Shown in pieces: positions 17,350 through 25,601 of a stretch of 36,593 nt of DNA; positions within the stretch are counted from its first letter, which is position 1; the number at the start of each line of letters is the position of its first letter. Below the pieces are notes generated by a model. That model had not been told where the DNA came from and did no database searches. It worked only from the letters and a program-made list of their open reading frames with translations. A program made the translations under genes and the position numbers. Source of the DNA: Paludibacter propionicigenes (lineage in GTDB: Bacteria > Bacteroidota > Bacteroidia > Bacteroidales > JAFGXI01); NCBI GenBank assembly GCA_020721655.1, contig DYMG01000017.1:1-36593 (forward strand), written 5' to 3'.

Positions 17350-17727
17350 ATGGAAATAATTAAACTTATAGGAGCAATTTTTCTTTTAGGCGGAGCTTTA
17401 TCTTTATTAGTTTCTGCAATTGGTTTATTGCGAATGCCAGACATTTATAACAGAGTTCAGGTTGGAACAAAAGCCTCTACATTTGGAGCAATAATTTCAT
17501 TTATTGGACTAGCACTTCTTAAATATGAAATGTGGTTTACATCAGAAAATTGGCTTGGAAGAGCAATAATATTAGTAATTTTCATATTGTTAACAAACCC
17601 AGTATCATCTCACGTACTTATGAGGGCTGCTTATTTTATGAAATGCCCACTTTCTAAAATAACAAAAATAGATATGCTTAAAGATGATATTGAAAATAAA
17701 ATTGTAAAGGACCCAAATGATGAATAA
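17350..17727 (+). CDS. MrpG/MnhG-like subunit
   Basis: 'LGGALSLLVSAIGLLRMPDIYNRVQVGTKASTFG' MnhG motif; start reassigned to ATG at 17350. Confidence 0.9.
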   Translation: MEIIKLIGAIFLLGGALSLLVSAIGLLRMPDIYNRVQVGTKASTFGAIISFIGLALLKYEMWFTSENWLGRAIILVIFILLTNPVSSHVLMRAAYFMKCPLSKITKIDMLKDDIENKIVKDPNDE

Positions 17728-17977
17728 AGAAATCGTATTTATTATTATTGCATTAATTTTAGGAATAGTATCATTAATTCTTGCATTAATTGCAATTCAT
17801 AACAAAAAACTATCAGTAGCTATTTTAGCAGCAGGTGTAGTTAGTTTATTTGCATCAGTTTTATACTTACTTATGGCGGCTCCAGATGTTGCCATGACCG
17901 AAGCAGCCATAGGAAGTGGTCTATCTACATTGATATTCTTTTATGTATTAAATAAAATTAAAAAATCAAATGCTTAA
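17717..17977 (+). CDS. DUF4040/MbhD-like subunit (equivalent to the C-terminal part of MrpA)
   Basis: 'LYLLMAAPDVAMTEAAIGSGLSTLIFFYVL' DUF4040 motif. Confidence 0.88.
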   Translation: MMNKEIVFIIIALILGIVSLILALIAIHNKKLSVAILAAGVVSLFASVLYLLMAAPDVAMTEAAIGSGLSTLIFFYVLNKIKKSNA

Positions 17978-18671
17978 AAATACATTAATAGCCTTAGTAA
18001 TAGCCGTTTTAGCATATATGTTTTATAATGTTTATAATACATACGAAACTAGAACCAGTTTGTCTGGAGTTGCAGAATATTACGCAACAAACGCAGCAAA
18101 AGAAGTAGGTGCCGCCAATATTGTTACATCTATTGTTGTAACTTATAGAGGGTTTGATACACTTGGAGAAGTAACAATTCTGTTTTTAACAGCATCAATA
18201 ATTTCTTTTTTCTTAAAATTAAAAGAAGAAGATGAAAATAAATCTATTAAACACGGTATTACCTCCGAATTATTAATTACAGCTTCACAAGTATTAGTTC
18301 CAATAATATTCTTGTTTGGAATATACGTTTTTATAAACGGACACTTAACTCCGGGTGGAGGATTTCAAGGGGGTGCAATTATAGCAACAGGCGTAGCTTT
18401 AATGATAATGGCAAACCCAAATATCAGAATTAATAACCACGTAATTCACTGGGTTGAAAGTATTTCTGGAGTTGCATTTGTAATTGTAGGACTTTTTGGA
18501 ATTGTATTAGCTGGAGGATTTTTAGATAATAGAATTAGTGGCTTAGGCGAATTTGGAACTTTGTTTAGTGCAGGAGCTATTCCAATAATTTATAGTTTCA
18601 TTGGATTAAAAGTTGGTGCCGAAATTTCAAATATTCTTAATAAATACCAAAAATCACAAAAAGAATTATAA
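17970..18671 (+). CDS. MrpB/MnhB-like subunit (MbhE+MbhF-like)
   Basis: 'VTSIVVTYRGFDTLGEVTILFLTA' and 'INGHLTPGGGFQGGAIIATGVAL' MnhB motifs. Confidence 0.92.
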   Translation: MLKNTLIALVIAVLAYMFYNVYNTYETRTSLSGVAEYYATNAAKEVGAANIVTSIVVTYRGFDTLGEVTILFLTASIISFFLKLKEEDENKSIKHGITSELLITASQVLVPIIFLFGIYVFINGHLTPGGGFQGGAIIATGVALMIMANPNIRINNHVIHWVESISGVAFVIVGLFGIVLAGGFLDNRISGLGEFGTLFSAGAIPIIYSFIGLKVGAEISNILNKYQKSQKEL

Positions 18672-18672
18672 A

Positions 18673-19053
18673 ATGGAGCAATTAGATTTAGGACATATAA
18701 GTTTAGCAATAGGATTTTTGCTAATTTTGATAGGTTTTTGGGGACTTTTAACCCAAAAAAATATAATTAAAATAATAGTTGCATTTACAATTTTAGACAC
18801 AGGTATAAACATTCTAATTGTTAGTTTAGGCTATATTGTTGGAAAAACAGCACCAATAGTTGATAATTCAGTTGAACAATTAGAAAATCATAATGTTGTT
18901 AACTCTATAGTAGATCCTGTTCCTCAAGCATTAGTTCTTACTGCTATTGTAATCGGATTTGGTGTAACAGCTTTAATGTTAGCTTATGCAATGAAATTAT
19001 TTAATGCGAAAAAGACTTTAGAAATTAATAAATTTAACGATTTAAAATGGTAA
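18673..19053 (+). CDS. MrpC/NuoK-like subunit
   Basis: 'IGFWGLLTQKNIIKIIVAFTILDTGINILIVSLGY' and 'VDPVPQALVLTAIVIGFGVTALMLA'; start reassigned to ATG at 18673. Confidence 0.9.
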   Translation: MEQLDLGHISLAIGFLLILIGFWGLLTQKNIIKIIVAFTILDTGINILIVSLGYIVGKTAPIVDNSVEQLENHNVVNSIVDPVPQALVLTAIVIGFGVTALMLAYAMKLFNAKKTLEINKFNDLKW

Positions 19054-22000
19054 CACCTATATTTATTGTAGCAATAGCTCTCGGAGTTGGCTTCTCAATT
19101 GGCGTTTTAAATAAGTTGGGAAAAAATTTTACCGGAGGTTTAGTGCTTGCAGCAATCACTTTTATGACATTTATTTCATATCAATGGTTTTATGCATTTA
19201 CCTTTGGAGAACAAACACCTACTTATGTTTATACAGCAGGATTTAAACCACCATTTTCCATAAATTTACTTATGGGACAATATGAAGCAATAATAACTTT
19301 AATGATTAATTCAATAGGGTTGTTAGGTGGAATATACATGTTTAACAGTCTAAAAGAACGAGGTTCAAATGCCCAAGTAGTATATCTTATACTAATTATG
19401 GCATTAAACGTAATTGTAATGACTCGAGACGTTTTCAACCTTTTCGTGTTCCTTGAAATATCAAGTATTGCAATTGCAGGATTAATACTACTAGAAAAAG
19501 GAACTCGATCGATGGGAGCCGGATTTAAGTACGTTCTTGCAACAAGTATTATATCAAGTATTTTGCTGATAGGAATAATTTTTTCATATTTTATTACAGG
19601 TACACTTAACGTAGACGATTTCATTTCTTTGAGTATTTCAACTTACAAAGGCGGAGCAATAGTTGTATTCTTAATAATGATTGCAGTAATATTAGAATTA
19701 AAACCATTTCCTGCAAATGGATGGGGACTTGACGTTTATGAAGGCTCAGACCCTGGCTTTTCTGCAATTATTTCCGGAGCAAGTGCAACAGCATCACTAT
19801 ATGTTTTGTACAAAATTATGGCTTTTGCAGGTGTAGAATGGAATTATTACATATCATTAATTGGAATTGTAACATTTGTAGGAAGCAATTTACTTGGCAT
19901 AAAACAAGAAAATACAAGAAGAATGCTCGGATACTCATCAATAGGACAAGTTGGTTTATTAATGGTAATATTAGGATTTAAAGATATACTTGGGGAAAAC
20001 ACACCTTATATTTTCTTCGGAATATTAATATCACATTACTTAGCAAAAGCCGGATTATTTTGGCTATCGGGTATTGTTCGTGCAAAAGGCTTAAAAGAAT
20101 GGGCTGTTATTAGAAAAAAACCATTCTTCTTATTTTTGATGGGAACATTCATATTTGCACTAATAGGATTTCCTCCATTCCCATCTTTCTTTGCAAAATG
20201 GACACTGGTAATGGACTTAGTTCAATCAGGAAATATTGTATGGGTAGCAGCAATACTATTTGGCTCAATTATGGAGGCTGTGTACTTATTCCGTTGGTTT
20301 GGATACGCAATAAAAGAAGAAAACAAACATTTAGAAGATTTTAAAATTGAAATACATAAAATAATACCTGTTTGGATTGTTGCAATAGCACTTTACGGTT
20401 TCGGATACTTCGTTTCTCAACTTACCGAAGTAAGCTCAACAATAAATTTTATACCTTTTGCATTCGTAATATTGCTTTTTGCAATAGACTTCCTTCCAAT
20501 ATTTGTGAAAAATACAGTGGCAATATTAGGAATGGCTTTCTACTTCTACACAATATACCCACAATTAGATAACTTTAGATTAATTTTTGAAGTAATATTC
20601 ATTGTTGGCGGAATTTTAGCACTCATTGCAGGATACGCTTACAAAGGAAAACGAGAAGGATTTTACCCTGTTGCAATACTTATGTATGCTGGTTTAACTG
20701 GAATAATTGAAGCAAAAACAACATTAGAATTTTTCTATGGCTGGGAGTTAATGACAGCAGGTTCATACTTCTTAATTATAAGAGGACATCGCTCAATGCC
20801 ACATGGTTTAAGCTATATGTTATTCTCATTAGGTGGTGCTTATGCAATTTTAGCAGCTTTTGGTATAGCAAGCGTTGGGCAAGACTCAATTTCAATGAGT
20901 ATAATTAACAATATACAATATATCCCAACTTGGGCTTATGCACTTTTAATTGTTGGATTTTTAACAAAAACAGCATCGGTTGGATTACATATTTGGTTGC
21001 CAGGTGCACACGGCGAAGCAGAAAGCGATGTGTCTCCAATGGTATCAGCAATATTGTTAAAAGCCGGAGTATTTGGCGTAGCACTTACACTTATTGGTAT
21101 GGGGGCAGAAAATAATCAATACTCAGTACTTGCATATACACTAGGTTGGATTGGTGCAATTACAGCATTAGTTGGAAACCTAATGGCTGTTTTTCAAGAA
21201 GACGCAAAACGCTTATTAGCATACTCATCAATTGGACAATTAGGATACATAGTTTTTGGATTAGCTATGATGACACACTTAGGTTGGTTAGGCGGTTTTT
21301 CCTATGTAATTAATCACTTTTTGTATAAAGCAATCTTATTCTTAACAATAGGAGCCGTAGTACTAAGAGTTGGAACTCATAATATGTACGAAATGGGAGG
21401 TTTAATAAAACGAATGCCTTTAGCATTTATAGCAGTTTTAATTGGAATAATAGCACTTTCAGGAGTTCCTCCTTTGTCAGGATTTACTGGAAAATGGTTA
21501 TTCTACAACGCTGTTTTAGACAAAGGTTGGTACCTGCAAGGAGCAATAATGTTCTTCTCTGGAGGAATTGCATTTCTATACCTATGGCGTTTAATACACA
21601 CCGTATTTTTAGGACAACTTAAAGATAATCATAGAACTGTAAAAGAAATATCAATATGGTTCTTAATTCCAATTTATACGCTAATTGTAGGAATATTAGT
21701 TTATTCGGCAAAACCACAATGGATATTACAACCATTAGCCGAAATTATTGCACCATTCTTCCCATCAAATCAATTGGTTTGGAACGGAGGTACTGCAATT
21801 TCTCATTATGGAAATTGGGCAGGAACTATGGTAATGGCTATAATTGGAATTGCATTCTTGGCGGTATTAGGAGTTCAACTAATTTCAACAAGAAAAGCAC
21901 ATAAAGTTAAACAATTTGATATAACTTATGCTGGAGAAAGACCTGAAAGACCCGAAACTACACACGTAGCATACAATGTTTTTGAAGGATTATACAAAGC

Positions 22001-22172
22001 AATGTGGCCTGCAACTATTCCATTAGTTGAAACATTTTGGAATAAAATAACAAATTATTTGCACGATACAGCAGGTTTTACAAGACGAATTTATAGCGGT
22101 AACGGACAAGCATACATGTTACATATAGTATTTTTTATTTTAGTTACTTACCTTGTAATTATTGGAGGATAA
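19047..22172 (+). CDS. Fused tandem MrpD/NuoN-like ion-translocating subunits (MbxH-MbxH' type), 1041 aa
   Basis: Two proton_antipo_M modules: 'DVFNLFVFLEISSIA...TRRMLGYSSIGQVGLL' and 'FFYGWELMTAGSYFLI...GLHIWLPGAHGEAESDVSPMVSAILLKAG...AKRLLAYSSIGQLGYI'. Confidence 0.92.
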   Translation: MVTPIFIVAIALGVGFSIGVLNKLGKNFTGGLVLAAITFMTFISYQWFYAFTFGEQTPTYVYTAGFKPPFSINLLMGQYEAIITLMINSIGLLGGIYMFNSLKERGSNAQVVYLILIMALNVIVMTRDVFNLFVFLEISSIAIAGLILLEKGTRSMGAGFKYVLATSIISSILLIGIIFSYFITGTLNVDDFISLSISTYKGGAIVVFLIMIAVILELKPFPANGWGLDVYEGSDPGFSAIISGASATASLYVLYKIMAFAGVEWNYYISLIGIVTFVGSNLLGIKQENTRRMLGYSSIGQVGLLMVILGFKDILGENTPYIFFGILISHYLAKAGLFWLSGIVRAKGLKEWAVIRKKPFFLFLMGTFIFALIGFPPFPSFFAKWTLVMDLVQSGNIVWVAAILFGSIMEAVYLFRWFGYAIKEENKHLEDFKIEIHKIIPVWIVAIALYGFGYFVSQLTEVSSTINFIPFAFVILLFAIDFLPIFVKNTVAILGMAFYFYTIYPQLDNFRLIFEVIFIVGGILALIAGYAYKGKREGFYPVAILMYAGLTGIIEAKTTLEFFYGWELMTAGSYFLIIRGHRSMPHGLSYMLFSLGGAYAILAAFGIASVGQDSISMSIINNIQYIPTWAYALLIVGFLTKTASVGLHIWLPGAHGEAESDVSPMVSAILLKAGVFGVALTLIGMGAENNQYSVLAYTLGWIGAITALVGNLMAVFQEDAKRLLAYSSIGQLGYIVFGLAMMTHLGWLGGFSYVINHFLYKAILFLTIGAVVLRVGTHNMYEMGGLIKRMPLAFIAVLIGIIALSGVPPLSGFTGKWLFYNAVLDKGWYLQGAIMFFSGGIAFLYLWRLIHTVFLGQLKDNHRTVKEISIWFLIPIYTLIVGILVYSAKPQWILQPLAEIIAPFFPSNQLVWNGGTAISHYGNWAGTMVMAIIGIAFLAVLGVQLISTRKAHKVKQFDITYAGERPERPETTHVAYNVFEGLYKAMWPATIPLVETFWNKITNYLHDTAGFTRRIYSGNGQAYMLHIVFFILVTYLVIIGG

Positions 22173-22175
22173 ACA

Positions 22176-23093
22176 ATGAATATTTACGTAAAATTAGCAT
22201 ATACATTCTTAGGTTTAATGATAGTTTTAAACTGGGGAATGTTGATGGGGGCAACAATGAGAAAAATTGGTGCTCGCGTAGCAGGAAGACACGGAATACC
22301 TTTTAAACAACCATGGATAGATTTATTTAAAAACATTGGAGTAAGAACTACAATTACTCATGGTATAATGTATTATATTGGACCTGTTTTTAGATTAACA
22401 GGTGGAGTAGGGTTATTCTTATTTATGCCAGCTGTATTTTCAGGCTCTCCTTATGGAATTTGGACAAATTTTTCATTTGAAGGTGATTTAATTCTGATTC
22501 TTTATTTTCAAGTTTTTGGAATGTTAGGTATGGCTTTAGGTGCAGGAGAAGGTGGACATCCTTATGCTGCAATGGGTATTGCTAGAGGATTAGCTCAGCA
22601 CGCAGCAGTAGAACTTCCTTTAACACTTGCATTCTTGTCAATAGCAATACAATACGATACATTTTCTGTATATAAAATTGTAGAAGCTCAACAAGGTGGT
22701 TTCCAAAATTGGGTGCTATTTACAAACCCATTTGCAGCAGCCGCAGTTATTTTAGCAATGCTTGGTGCATTAGGACACTCTCCTTTTAACTTAGTTAAGG
22801 CTCCAAACGAAATACTAATAGGACCTGCTACAGAATACGAAGGAAGTTATTTAGGATTTATGCAATCTGCCGGAGCAATAATTCACGTTATGGAAGCTAT
22901 GTTGTTTATGAACTTAGTTTTTGGAGGTGCAACAAATTGGTTCGAACTAATTCTAAAAACATTCCTAATATATTTCTGGTCGGTTTTTGTTGGAATTGTA
23001 TTCCCTCGTTTTAAAATAGAACAATCTGTTACGTGGTTCTTTAAAGTTCCTTTGTTATTAGGTGTTTTAGCAATATTAATGTATAGTTTCTAA
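22176..23093 (+). CDS. NuoH/MbhM-like membrane anchor subunit
   Basis: 'RKIGARVAGRHGIPFKQPWIDLFKN' and 'AIGHSPFN/ALGHSPFNLVKAPNEILIGPATEYEGSYLGFMQSAGAI' complex I subunit 1 motifs. Confidence 0.93.
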   Translation: MNIYVKLAYTFLGLMIVLNWGMLMGATMRKIGARVAGRHGIPFKQPWIDLFKNIGVRTTITHGIMYYIGPVFRLTGGVGLFLFMPAVFSGSPYGIWTNFSFEGDLILILYFQVFGMLGMALGAGEGGHPYAAMGIARGLAQHAAVELPLTLAFLSIAIQYDTFSVYKIVEAQQGGFQNWVLFTNPFAAAAVILAMLGALGHSPFNLVKAPNEILIGPATEYEGSYLGFMQSAGAIIHVMEAMLFMNLVFGGATNWFELILKTFLIYFWSVFVGIVFPRFKIEQSVTWFFKVPLLLGVLAILMYSF

Positions 23094-23110
23094 TTAAATA
23101 AAGATATAAA

Positions 23111-23833
23111 ATGTCTGAATTAGATTTAAATGATAAAGTGAGTGAAATGTTAGCAAAATCTGAAGCTAACGTAATAAAATCAGAAAAAACATTCATTCAC
23201 CCAGAAGATGAAGTACGCGAAGTTGTTGCACCAGATGGTTCAATAATTAAAATAAATCCAATTTACGATTATTTCAGCGGAGAAAGACCACAAGAAGAAA
23301 AACCTCGTGGCGGAATTGTTGAAAAATTCTTAAATTGGGCTCGTTCAGAAAGTATTTGGGTTTTAGGTTTCGGAACAGGTTGCGGTAGTATTGAAATACC
23401 ACCTTTGGTAACACCACGCTTCGATATGTTTCGTTTTGGAATACAAATGAGACCAACACCACGTCAGTCTAATGCTTTTATTATTTCCGGGTATCTTTCG
23501 GTTAAAACACTAAAAAGAGTAATTAGAACTTATGAACAAATGCCTGCTCCTAAGTATGTAATAGCACTAGGGAGTTGCACAATAAATGGTGGTATGTACT
23601 ACGATAGTTACAGTACAATTAACCGTTTAGATAAATATATACCCGTAGATGTTTATATTGCAGGTTGTATGCCTCGTCCTGAAGCTCTAATAGCTGGTTT
23701 TGTAAAACTTAAAGAACTTATAAAAGAAGGAAAAGCAGAAAAAGCAAACGAGTATGCAAGAAATTTTGATGAGTATAAAGCTAATCAGAAAAAAATAATT
23801 AAAGATTGGAGCATGCCCGACTATAACTGGTAA
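23111..23833 (+). CDS. NuoB/MbhJ-like small subunit
   Basis: 'SIWVLGFGTGCGSIEIPPLVTPRFDMFRFG', 'VIALGSCTINGGMYY', 'DVYIAGCMPRPEALIAGFVKL'. Confidence 0.93.
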   Translation: MSELDLNDKVSEMLAKSEANVIKSEKTFIHPEDEVREVVAPDGSIIKINPIYDYFSGERPQEEKPRGGIVEKFLNWARSESIWVLGFGTGCGSIEIPPLVTPRFDMFRFGIQMRPTPRQSNAFIISGYLSVKTLKRVIRTYEQMPAPKYVIALGSCTINGGMYYDSYSTINRLDKYIPVDVYIAGCMPRPEALIAGFVKLKELIKEGKAEKANEYARNFDEYKANQKKIIKDWSMPDYNW

Positions 23834-23843
23834 AATATTAGCA

Positions 23844-24404
23844 ATGAAAACGATAATAGAAAAATTAAATTCGAAATATAATTTGCAAGAAATAGTTTAT
23901 CAGAGAGATAATCTTGTTTTTGCAGCCATAAATAAGGAAAATGCAATAGATGCAGTAACTTATTTAAGAGACTACGAAGGCTTTTCTCACTTTGTATTAA
24001 TGAGTTGTGTTGATTGGATTGAAGATGGAAAATTTCAACTTCTATACCTACTAAACAACCCAACATTAAAAAGCGATTTGGGACTAAAAGTATATATTGA
24101 TAGAAATAATCCGGAAATGGTATCAGCACATCACTTGTGGAAACAAATATGGACTTACCAAAGAGAACTTAAAGAAGCTTTCGGAATCAACTTTCCGGGA
24201 AGTCCTCGGGTTGATGAAAATTTTGTGGTTGAAGGTTGGACAGACATTCCACACATGAGAAGAGATTTTGACACACACGAGTATGCCCAAAAAACATACT
24301 TCCCAAGAGGAGACCGTAAAACAAACGATCCTGCCGAATATATGAGGAAAAAACTATATCCAAATCAACCAATAACCGCTAAACAAAGAAAAGATGATAA
24401 ATAA
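23844..24404 (+). CDS. NuoC/MbhK-like subunit
   Basis: 'MVSAHHLWKQIWTYQRELKEAFGINFPG' and 'RDFDTHEYAQKTYFPRGDRK' 30-kDa subunit-like motifs. Confidence 0.88.
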   Translation: MKTIIEKLNSKYNLQEIVYQRDNLVFAAINKENAIDAVTYLRDYEGFSHFVLMSCVDWIEDGKFQLLYLLNNPTLKSDLGLKVYIDRNNPEMVSAHHLWKQIWTYQRELKEAFGINFPGSPRVDENFVVEGWTDIPHMRRDFDTHEYAQKTYFPRGDRKTNDPAEYMRKKLYPNQPITAKQRKDDK

Positions 24405-25590
24405 ATTTTTAGGATTTAAACCCGACGAAAAGTTGTTACCATCGCAAACGGTTACAACCGATACAGTTATCGACTTGTCATCTCACAAATATCAAAAAAT
24501 TTGGTTAGGACCAAATCACCCCGGAGTTACCGGAAATATGTCTGTTGAGCTTACTGTACAAGGAAATACTATAATGAAAGCCAAAACACATGTAGGATAC
24601 CTACATCGTGGTTTTGAAAAACTAATTGAACGACGCTTATTTGTTCAAGGATTTCCAACAAGCATTCGTATGTGCGTTGCCGAACCAGACACAAATGAAT
24701 ATCTAATTGCACGTTCTACCGAAGAACTTTCTGGATACGCCGACGCTGTTCCTGAATATGCAAATTGGTTGCGTATGCTTTCATTAGAAATGGCACGTTT
24801 GCAAGGATTACTTCGTGGTGTGCCCGGACAAGGCGGTACATTTGCATTAGGAATTGGTGTTCAATGGGGAGTTTATTTAAGAGACTTAATTTTAGATAGA
24901 TTTGAAGAACTTACGGGTGCTAGGGTTTATCACATGTATATTATACCTGGTGGTGTTAGAGGCAACTTACCCGAAGGATTTAAAAAACGTATGGAAGAAA
25001 ATTTAGTTGAAATAGACGAATTTATAATACGTATAAAAAAACTAATGTTCCATAATTCAGTATTTAAAACAAGAGCCGTAGGTTTAGGTATTATTACTCC
25101 TGATATGGTAGATAAATACGGAATAGTCGGAACAAACGCAAGAGCTTGTGGTGTAAAAAGAGATGTTAGAAAAGATAACCCATACTTATACTACGATAAA
25201 CTTGATTTTGACCCCCCAACAGCCACAGAAGGAGATGTATATGCAAGAACTTGGGTGCGTTGGCAAGAATTAATTCAAACAGTCGATTTAATTCGTCAAA
25301 TTATGGATAAAATGCCAGAAACCGGCGATATTAGAGCAAAAATGCCAAACGTGTTAAATTGGAAAATAGCAAAAGGTGAAACTTATGTTCGTTTAGAAAG
25401 TGGACGCGGAGAATATGGAATGTACTATGTAACAGATGGTTCTGATAAACCAAGAAGAATTAACCTAAGAGGTCCAAGTTATAACCACGCAATTGCTCTA
25501 TTTGAAGATATGTTAGTTGGTGCCGATGTTGCCGATGTTCACGCTATTATGGTTTCTGTACAATCTTGTCCACCAGAAATTGAACGATAA
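24394..25590 (+). CDS. NuoD/MbhL-like large subunit with degenerate NiFe motifs
   Basis: 'LGPNHPGVTGNMSVELTVQGNTIMKAKTHVGYLHRGFEKLIERR' plus 'RMCVAEPDTNEYL' and C-term 'VSVQSCPPEIER'. Confidence 0.93.
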   Translation: MINKFLGFKPDEKLLPSQTVTTDTVIDLSSHKYQKIWLGPNHPGVTGNMSVELTVQGNTIMKAKTHVGYLHRGFEKLIERRLFVQGFPTSIRMCVAEPDTNEYLIARSTEELSGYADAVPEYANWLRMLSLEMARLQGLLRGVPGQGGTFALGIGVQWGVYLRDLILDRFEELTGARVYHMYIIPGGVRGNLPEGFKKRMEENLVEIDEFIIRIKKLMFHNSVFKTRAVGLGIITPDMVDKYGIVGTNARACGVKRDVRKDNPYLYYDKLDFDPPTATEGDVYARTWVRWQELIQTVDLIRQIMDKMPETGDIRAKMPNVLNWKIAKGETYVRLESGRGEYGMYYVTDGSDKPRRINLRGPSYNHAIALFEDMLVGADVADVHAIMVSVQSCPPEIER

Positions 25591-25601
25591 ATTTAAAAAC
25601 T

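Noticed and set aside
20372-21904. Several plus-strand ORFs (20372-20572, 20930-21115, 21656-21904) inside the fused MrpD gene
   Set aside because: Out-of-frame readings of a strongly conserved transporter gene; no recognisable domains or ribosome sites.
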